Shown here piece by piece: positions 15,164 to 18,215 of a stretch of DNA of 18,215 nucleotides. Every line of letters starts with the position of its first letter. Within the stretch, counting starts at the first letter, position 1. The notes beneath the pieces were generated by a model. It did no database searches. It had not been told where the DNA came from and was given only the letters and a program-made list of their open reading frames with translations. Source of the DNA: Methylococcaceae bacterium. GTDB taxonomy: Bacteria; Pseudomonadota; Gammaproteobacteria; Methylococcales; Methylomonadaceae. Location of the stretch: positions 1 through 18,215 of the forward strand of contig SXIZ01000043.1 in the NCBI GenBank assembly GCA_005779525.1, written 5' to 3'. The position numbers and the translations under genes are program-made.

Positions 15164-16090
15164 ATGTTTTCAAAAAGTTATTTAAGCCCAAAATTATTAG
15201 CCCTAAGTGTTGCATTGGTAACCTTTTCCGCGCATGCAGCGGAGGAACATGCAGGCGATGTACAGCCATGGAAAACGGGTAGTTTGCTGAATTTAAATCA
15301 ATATATTTTTGAAGCTGACTTCGGCGATTTAGCTGGTGGCTTATTTGCCACCGATGATCCAGGCTATGATGTCGATACCACCCAAGGTGCGTTAACTGTC
15401 GGACACTGGCTACGATTTAAACCCGTTGGTACTCTTAAGTACTGGAATGGTTCTGCTTGGATCAATAGCGTTCCGAATGGTGAGCGGATTGAAATTAAAG
15501 ATGCGCTGGACAACACCATTACTTATACAGCGAGTGGCGTCAGTGGTGGATTAGGGGTCATTGGCGCGGCAGATAAAGAGGGTGGTGTGCATGAACATAT
15601 TGATATGTCAATCAAGGATGCTTCCGGCACATTAGGTGGTAAGGTTGGTGCGTATTTGATTGAATTAAATGTGTTTGAATCTGCCCCGAATAGTGAAGCC
15701 CCGACCGCAAGTTCGGTTGCTCCGATTAAGATCGCCTTTAATCGTGGACTGCAGCATGAAGTCTTTGATCTGGCGGTGGAAGCCTTGGAAAATGCCATGT
15801 TTGACGACAAAACCGGTAAATTAGAGATTAAAGATGTACAAGTCGGTCAACAGCATTATTGGGTGCGCCTACATCTTAACAATAATCTCTTTGAATTAAT
15901 TGACTTTAAACCATTAACCCAGCAGGAGCATGCAGAGTTAGCGGTGTATAATTTCGAGAGCCTAACTCTAAATATCCCGCACGTAAAAGCCTACGGTAAA
16001 AACTACCAAGTGACTTTGCAAAATATGGGAGATTTTAAGTTTAAAGTCACAAAGGCGAACGAATTAGCGGAAGAGGTACATAATCATTAA
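15164..16090 (+). CDS. Exported All3515-like (Zur-repressed family) protein with C-terminal repeats
   Basis: This 308-residue protein has a signal peptide (1-25, ending SAHA). Residues 26-205 resemble the All3515 family: YIFEADFGDLAGGLFATDDP, GHWLRFKPVGTLKYWNGSAW, GGVHEHIDMSIKDASGTLGG with H143 and H145, GAYLIELNVFES and IKIAFNRGLQHEVF. Residues 208-297 are the two-repeat C-terminal module. The protein ends in HNH, and AEEHAGD begins the mature part, so several His residues are available for metal. It is a shorter paralogue of the preceding gene without the dockerin-like part. The start at 15164 has a CCGAGG ribosome site 6-11 bases upstream and begins the signal peptide. An in-frame ATG at 15014 would lie inside the upstream gene and hide the signal peptide. 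The gap to the upstream gene is 52 bases, so co-transcription is likely. Confidence 0.82.
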   Translation: MFSKSYLSPKLLALSVALVTFSAHAAEEHAGDVQPWKTGSLLNLNQYIFEADFGDLAGGLFATDDPGYDVDTTQGALTVGHWLRFKPVGTLKYWNGSAWINSVPNGERIEIKDALDNTITYTASGVSGGLGVIGAADKEGGVHEHIDMSIKDASGTLGGKVGAYLIELNVFESAPNSEAPTASSVAPIKIAFNRGLQHEVFDLAVEALENAMFDDKTGKLEIKDVQVGQQHYWVRLHLNNNLFELIDFKPLTQQEHAELAVYNFESLTLNIPHVKAYGKNYQVTLQNMGDFKFKVTKANELAEEVHNH

Positions 16091-16122
16091 GATTGCTTGA
16101 ATCGGAATTGTTTTTTAGACAT

Positions 16123-16154
16123 TACAGTTGCTATGTTATAACATGGCAACTGTA
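16123..16154. promoter_or_regulatory. Zur-box-like core inside a 32-base palindrome, no gene behind it
   Basis: The centre ATGTTATAACAT (16133-16144) is the same as in the box at 11383-11394. It is flanked by TACAGTTGC (16123-16131) and GCAACTGTA (16146-16154), so all 16 base pairs but one (T16132/G16145) are symmetric. It lies 33 bases after the last gene of the receptor operon. A T6 run (16111-16116) precedes it. No intact gene follows on the plus strand. It may be the operator of a lost zinc-regulated gene. Confidence 0.6.
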
Positions 16155-16239
16155 TTCCACCTAGTGTAAGACAAACGCATCAATTCAATGATTGCTAAGT
16201 GCCAATATGACAATTGCGACCATCTAATGCCAGCAGTGC

Positions 16240-16354
16240 TTAATGTGCGCCTTGCTCGACAAGCTGGCCTTTTCCAAAACTACAATGATATCGGCCTTGG
16301 TGATGGTGCTTAAGCGAAGCGCGATCACAAAAGTGGTGCGGTTGGCCTCCAGTT
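16240..16354 (-). pseudogene. Remnant of an ABC transporter ATPase C-terminus
   Basis: On the minus strand, NRTTFVIALRLSTITKADII and then VVLEK read like the H-loop region of an ABC exporter ATPase, which normally reads TTFVIAHRLSTI. The switch histidine is replaced by Leu (CTT). After VVLEK a missing G shifts the frame. Reading in the next frame continues GQLVEQGAH and then stops with TAA (16240-16242). No Walker A, signature motif or membrane domain is present. It is a decayed fragment, with a hairpin repeat (16352-16379) at its upstream edge. Confidence 0.75.
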
Positions 16355-16379
16355 TGCTGGGTTGATAAACCCAACAAAC
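16352..16379. repeat. Hairpin element (12-base stem with one mismatch)
   Basis: GTTTGCTGGGTT (16352-16363) pairs with AACCCAACAAAC (16368-16379) around the loop GATA. The only mismatch is C/A. The form, a GGGTT/AACCC hairpin beside gene debris, resembles dispersed intergenic hairpin repeats common in gammaproteobacteria. No second copy was found in this window. Confidence 0.5.
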
Positions 16380-16480
16380 CCTGTGATGTTTATGCTGGAT
16401 TTCTGCTAAAGCTGCAACCCAGCCTTGCTTCCTATAGAATGTGCTGAACAACGAGAAGCACATCATCGCGATATCACCTA

Positions 16481-16509
16481 TTACGCCCTATATGCGAGTT
16501 ACCGTGTTG
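16481..16509 (+). repeat. 29-base direct repeat, copy A
   Basis: TTACGCCCTATAT-G-CGAGTTACCGTGTTG is identical to 17072-17100 except for one base (G here, A there). It ends 11 bases before the hicB stop codon. The two copies flank the hicA/hicB locus. Confidence 0.7.
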
Positions 16510-16520
16510 AGAATAACCAT

Positions 16521-16760
16521 TTAAGCCACAGTGAGCATTTTGTTTGGGTAATCTTTGCCTGATGTTGCTGGAGGCAAAAACTTACCGCTTTGTACATAAA
16601 ACTCAATTGTTTCATCGACTATTTGACAAAGATCAGAGAAAACTTGCTTTTCGTCATCACCGTGATATCCACCATAAAAAAGCCCTGGACAACTTCCGAC
16701 AAAACATTGATCCTCATCTGACCATTCAACGATTTTTACATAACGGTATTTTTCATTCAT
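16521..16760 (-). CDS. hicB: HicB-family antitoxin
   Basis: HicB antitoxins neutralise the HicA mRNA-cleaving toxin and usually repress their own operon. The 79 residues show the HicB fold: YRYVKIVEWSDEDQCFVGSC, PGLFYGGYHGDDEKQVFSDL, CQIVDETIEFYVQSGKFLPP and a C-terminal ATSGKDYPNKM. The length is normal for this short subgroup and the reading frame is intact. The start at 16760 overlaps the stop of the hicA remnant as ATGA, the usual coupled arrangement with the toxin first. The toxin partner is broken, so the antitoxin is an orphan unless it protects against a toxin elsewhere. Confidence 0.85.
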   Translation of the reverse strand: MNEKYRYVKIVEWSDEDQCFVGSCPGLFYGGYHGDDEKQVFSDLCQIVDETIEFYVQSGKFLPPATSGKDYPNKMLTVA

Positions 16761-16914
16761 TTTTTTGACTCCTCAATGGCTGCCTCGACAGCTCTTTCTT
16801 GATACTTTTTGGCATCATCCCCTGGATTTCCAGAGATAACCACTGGTTTCATCAAAGTTCGCTGATTAACTCTCTAATTTTTTTGGCATTTCTGTAGTTT
16901 TTTCGTGCTTTCAT
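16757..16914 (-). pseudogene. hicA: HicA toxin gene with internal deletion
   Basis: HicA toxins are about 60-85 residue double-stranded-RNA-binding-fold ribonucleases. From ATG at 16914 the frame reads MKARKNYRNAKKIRELISEL and stops at TGA. In another frame, KPVVISGNPGDDAKKYQERA then VEAAIEESKK follows and ends in the ATGA overlap with hicB. Family members carry about 20-25 residues between these two blocks, including the conserved Gly-Ser-His with the catalytic histidine. Here that part is missing and the frames no longer join. The downstream half alone could start at ATG 16852 (31 codons) but lacks the catalytic His. The toxin is therefore almost certainly dead. The family match is from memory of related HicA sequences. 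Confidence 0.78.
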
Positions 16915-17051
16915 ACTGTTTCTGTTTCACCCGTATTGACATTATACGGTTCAATTTTTGAGACGTCATTGATGGGATGGATCATGCTAGCGGTCACTTG
17001 CCATTTTGCATCATCCCGCCCGGCCTTAAGCGTTACAGTTGGACAACAATT
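16911..17051 (-). pseudogene. C-terminal fragment of an unrecognised gene ahead of hicA
   Basis: The minus strand is open for 46 codons, ending VSKIEPYNVNTGETETV. The TGA stop (16913-16911) overlaps the hicA ATG (16914-16912) as ATGA. The composition (KAGRDDAKWQVTASMIHPIN) looks like real protein. No start codon or recognisable family is seen, and an in-frame TAA (17054-17052) closes it upstream, just beyond which the 29-base repeat begins at 17072. It is probably the tail of a gene cut by a rearrangement, or the third gene of a coupled operon. The function is unknown. Confidence 0.4.
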
Positions 17052-17071
17052 TTATGCGGCGCAATACGGCT

Positions 17072-17100
17072 TTACGCCCTATATACGAGTTACCGTGTTG
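17072..17100 (+). repeat. 29-base direct repeat, copy B
   Basis: 28 of 29 bases match 16481-16509. It is followed after about 20 bases by a GC-rich hairpin (17121-17158). Together these may be the end of a small non-autonomous element, but no target-site duplication could be assigned. Confidence 0.7.
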
Positions 17101-17120
17101 TAAATCAAAGAAAATAATAA

Positions 17121-17158
17121 CATGGCGTAGGGCGGTTTCGCGCCAGCAAACCGCCATG
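17121..17158. repeat. GC-rich hairpin element
   Basis: GGCGGTTT (17131-17138) pairs with AAACCGCC (17148-17155). An alternative outer pairing is CATGGCG (17121-17127) with CGCCATG (17152-17158). The form resembles dispersed GGCGGTTT-type intergenic hairpins. No coding potential was seen in the surrounding 17101-17384 beyond the promoter and small hairpins listed. Confidence 0.5.
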
Positions 17159-17256
17159 CCTAATGTGGCACCGAAGCTTCGATTCGTAGATTACTAGAGC
17201 GAATCCACCTTACACGCCGCACAATTTAAACGCCGTACGGACGTATCATCAGTTTG

Positions 17257-17280
17257 TGGAGTCAAACGGTTCAGACTCCA
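17257..17280. repeat. Small stem-loop upstream of higB
   Basis: TGGAGTC (17257-17263) pairs perfectly with GACTCCA (17274-17280) around a 10-base loop. No T tract follows on either strand, so a terminator role is doubtful. Confidence 0.35.
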
Positions 17281-17358
17281 TTGAAAAGAATTAAAAAAAT
17301 CAAACGAGTTTGGCCCCTTTGATTAGTATAGAGACCGACAATATTGATCTCAATTCTT

Positions 17359-17378
17359 GTTGCGCAACGCGCTATACT
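17359..17378 (+). promoter_or_regulatory. Possible higBA promoter and operator
   Basis: The perfect palindrome GTTGCGCAAC (17359-17368) lies directly before TATACT (17373-17378), a good -10 element. No well-spaced -35 was found. Transcription would begin at or very near the higB ATG (17385), giving a leaderless or nearly leaderless message. HigA-type antitoxins usually bind palindromes overlapping their promoter, so this is a candidate operator by position. Confidence 0.4.
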
Positions 17379-17384
17379 GCTCCA

Positions 17385-17665
17385 ATGATTAAATCATTCC
17401 GCCATAAAGGACTAAAAAGTTTTTTCGAATCAGGTTCTGTTGCAGGGATTCAGCCAGCGCACAGTAAACGCATACGCATGCAGTTGGTGGCACTCGATAC
17501 TGTGCAACCAGCATCGACGATATGGACATCCCTGGTTTTAAACTACATGCGCTTAAAGGCAGTGAAAAGGACAGATGGTCAATTTGGGTCAATGGCAATT
17601 TGCGCATCACCTTTGAATTCCACGACGGACATGTATTTGTACTCGATTATGAGGATTACCACTAA
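17385..17665 (+). pseudogene. higB: HigB (RelE-type) toxin gene with a frameshift
   Basis: HigB toxins cut mRNA on the ribosome. From ATG 17385 the frame reads MIKSFRHKGLKSFFESGSVA and on to VALDTVQPAS (about residue 44). It then turns into nonsense. Another frame picks up at 17513 with IDDMDIPGFKLHALKGSEKD, RWSIWVNGNLRITFEF and ends VLDYEDYH at TAA 17663-17665, the usual HigB end. The join needs one extra base or two fewer near 17505-17515. The second half holds the RelE-fold catalytic strands, so the encoded toxin is inactive unless the shift is a sequencing error or is bypassed. The stop of the restored frame overlaps the higA start as TAATG. Confidence 0.85.
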
Positions 17666-17958
17666 TGACCATGTTTAACCCCCCGCATCCCGGTGAATTT
17701 ATTCGCGACGTCTATCTTGAGCCCTTCGAAATAAGCGGTAGACAGCTCGCAGTGAATCTGGGTGTTTCGCCTTCCACCTTGAACCGGATATTAAACGGCA
17801 GCAGTGGCATCAGCTCTGAAATGGCACTGCGGCTGTCGAAAGCCCTAGGGCGATCTCCAGAGAGTTGGTTAAGCATGCAGGACAACTATGATCTTTGGGT
17901 CGCCAGACAAACCATTAATTTGGATAACGTGGAAAAAATTGATTTTAAAGTGGCTTAA
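17665..17958 (+). CDS. higA: HigA-family antitoxin (helix-turn-helix)
   Basis: HigA neutralises HigB and represses the operon. The 97-residue protein starts with the family signature NPPHPGEFIRDVYLEP. It has a helix-turn-helix (about 24-65: SGRQLAVNLGVSPSTLNRIL, then ISSEMALRLSKALGRSPESW) and ends with the usual MQDNYDLWVARQ segment. Length and frame are normal. ATG at 17665 overlaps the toxin stop. A second ATG two codons later is an alternative start. With higB broken, it is an orphan DNA-binding antitoxin that may still regulate its own promoter or others. Confidence 0.92.
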   Translation: MTMFNPPHPGEFIRDVYLEPFEISGRQLAVNLGVSPSTLNRILNGSSGISSEMALRLSKALGRSPESWLSMQDNYDLWVARQTINLDNVEKIDFKVA

Positions 17959-18215
17959 TGGGATTGGCGTAATGCCCTACTTAAGACCAAACAGCCCAAA
18001 ACGCCGCGGATTAATCTGGCCTTTCAGCTGATTTTGTCACGTTAAAGTGTTTATACAACTGAAATCATGCATAATGACTATTTTTTTATTCCTTTCCATA
18101 CCCTTATGGATCGAATTCAAAAATTTCTCAAGAGTCACTTGTAAACCCAAGGCTCACTAGCTTGCAATTAACTGATTCGATGTCCTGAAACTTGAGGTCA
18201 AAAAAGCACCCCGTC
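17959..18215. other. Gap after higA to the window end, no gene seen
   Basis: These 257 bases contain only short open frames, such as 13 codons from ATG near 18107, with no family resemblance. No tRNA, hairpin with a T tract, or operator was recognised. Confidence 0.4.

Noticed and set aside
16188..16313. Plus-strand 41-codon frame after the orphan Zur box, beginning MIAKCQYDNCDHLM, with a Cys/His pattern that could suggest a small zinc protein
   Set aside because: It has no ribosome site, and from about 16240 it runs antisense to the clear ABC ATPase remnant, so its sequence is explained by that fragment.
16224..16466. 80-codon minus-strand frame across the ABC remnant
   Set aside because: Only the part below about 16354 resembles a protein family, in two frames. 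The rest is hairpin repeat, so it is not an intact gene.
17310..17384. Extension of HigB upstream to 17310
   Set aside because: HigB-family sequence begins MIKSFRHKGL at 17385. The extension lies upstream of and across the promoter-like TATACT.
1..18215. CRISPR array, tRNA, rRNA or a complete transposase
   Set aside because: I found no regularly spaced repeats, no cloverleaf-like sequence and no transposase motifs. The only direct repeat is the pair of 29-mers.

Overview
The window looks like the chromosome of a gammaproteobacterium. It has the clpB / pgeF / rluD // bamD neighbourhood known from Escherichia coli and relatives, a sigma-32-type promoter in front of clpB, and BamD, RluD, PgeF and Zur of gammaproteobacterial type. 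The large secreted NHL/caspase-like protein and the All3515-type proteins recall filamentous sulfur bacteria (Thiotrichales). That narrower placement is only an inference.

Region 1 (1-4246) is conserved housekeeping DNA. On the minus strand rluD overlaps pgeF, which overlaps a ZIP-family metal transporter gene, followed by the 5' part of clpB, which has its own heat-shock promoter. bamD is divergent from rluD. The ZIP gene, wedged between pgeF and clpB, is the unusual part.

Region 2 (4247-8403) holds a CRP-like palindrome and one 1232-codon gene. It encodes an exported protein with an N-terminal beta-rich domain, twelve NHL repeats (probably two six-bladed propellers), a caspase-like (clan CD) peptidase domain with a His/Cys dyad, an Ig-like domain and a C-terminal pair of about 43-residue repeats.

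Region 3 (8404-16154) is a zinc-starvation locus. It contains zur, two tandem ZnuD-like TonB-dependent receptors, and two exported proteins resembling the Zur-repressed All3515 family, one of which carries a dockerin-like calcium-binding pair. Zur-box-like palindromes lie before zur, before each receptor, and in a fourth place (16123-16154) that no longer has a gene behind it. The two All3515-like proteins end in the same repeat pair as the NHL/caspase-like protein. In place of the PEP-CTERM sorting tail of their relatives they carry this module. The locus may therefore encode an outer-membrane zinc-uptake system with its own secreted or surface zinc-binding partners.

Region 4 (16155-18215) is eroded accessory DNA. 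It has an ABC-transporter C-terminal remnant, hairpin repeats, a 29-bp repeat present twice, and two toxin-antitoxin loci. Both antitoxins (hicB, higA) are intact and both toxins (hicA, higB) are broken. No tRNA, rRNA, CRISPR array or complete insertion sequence was seen.
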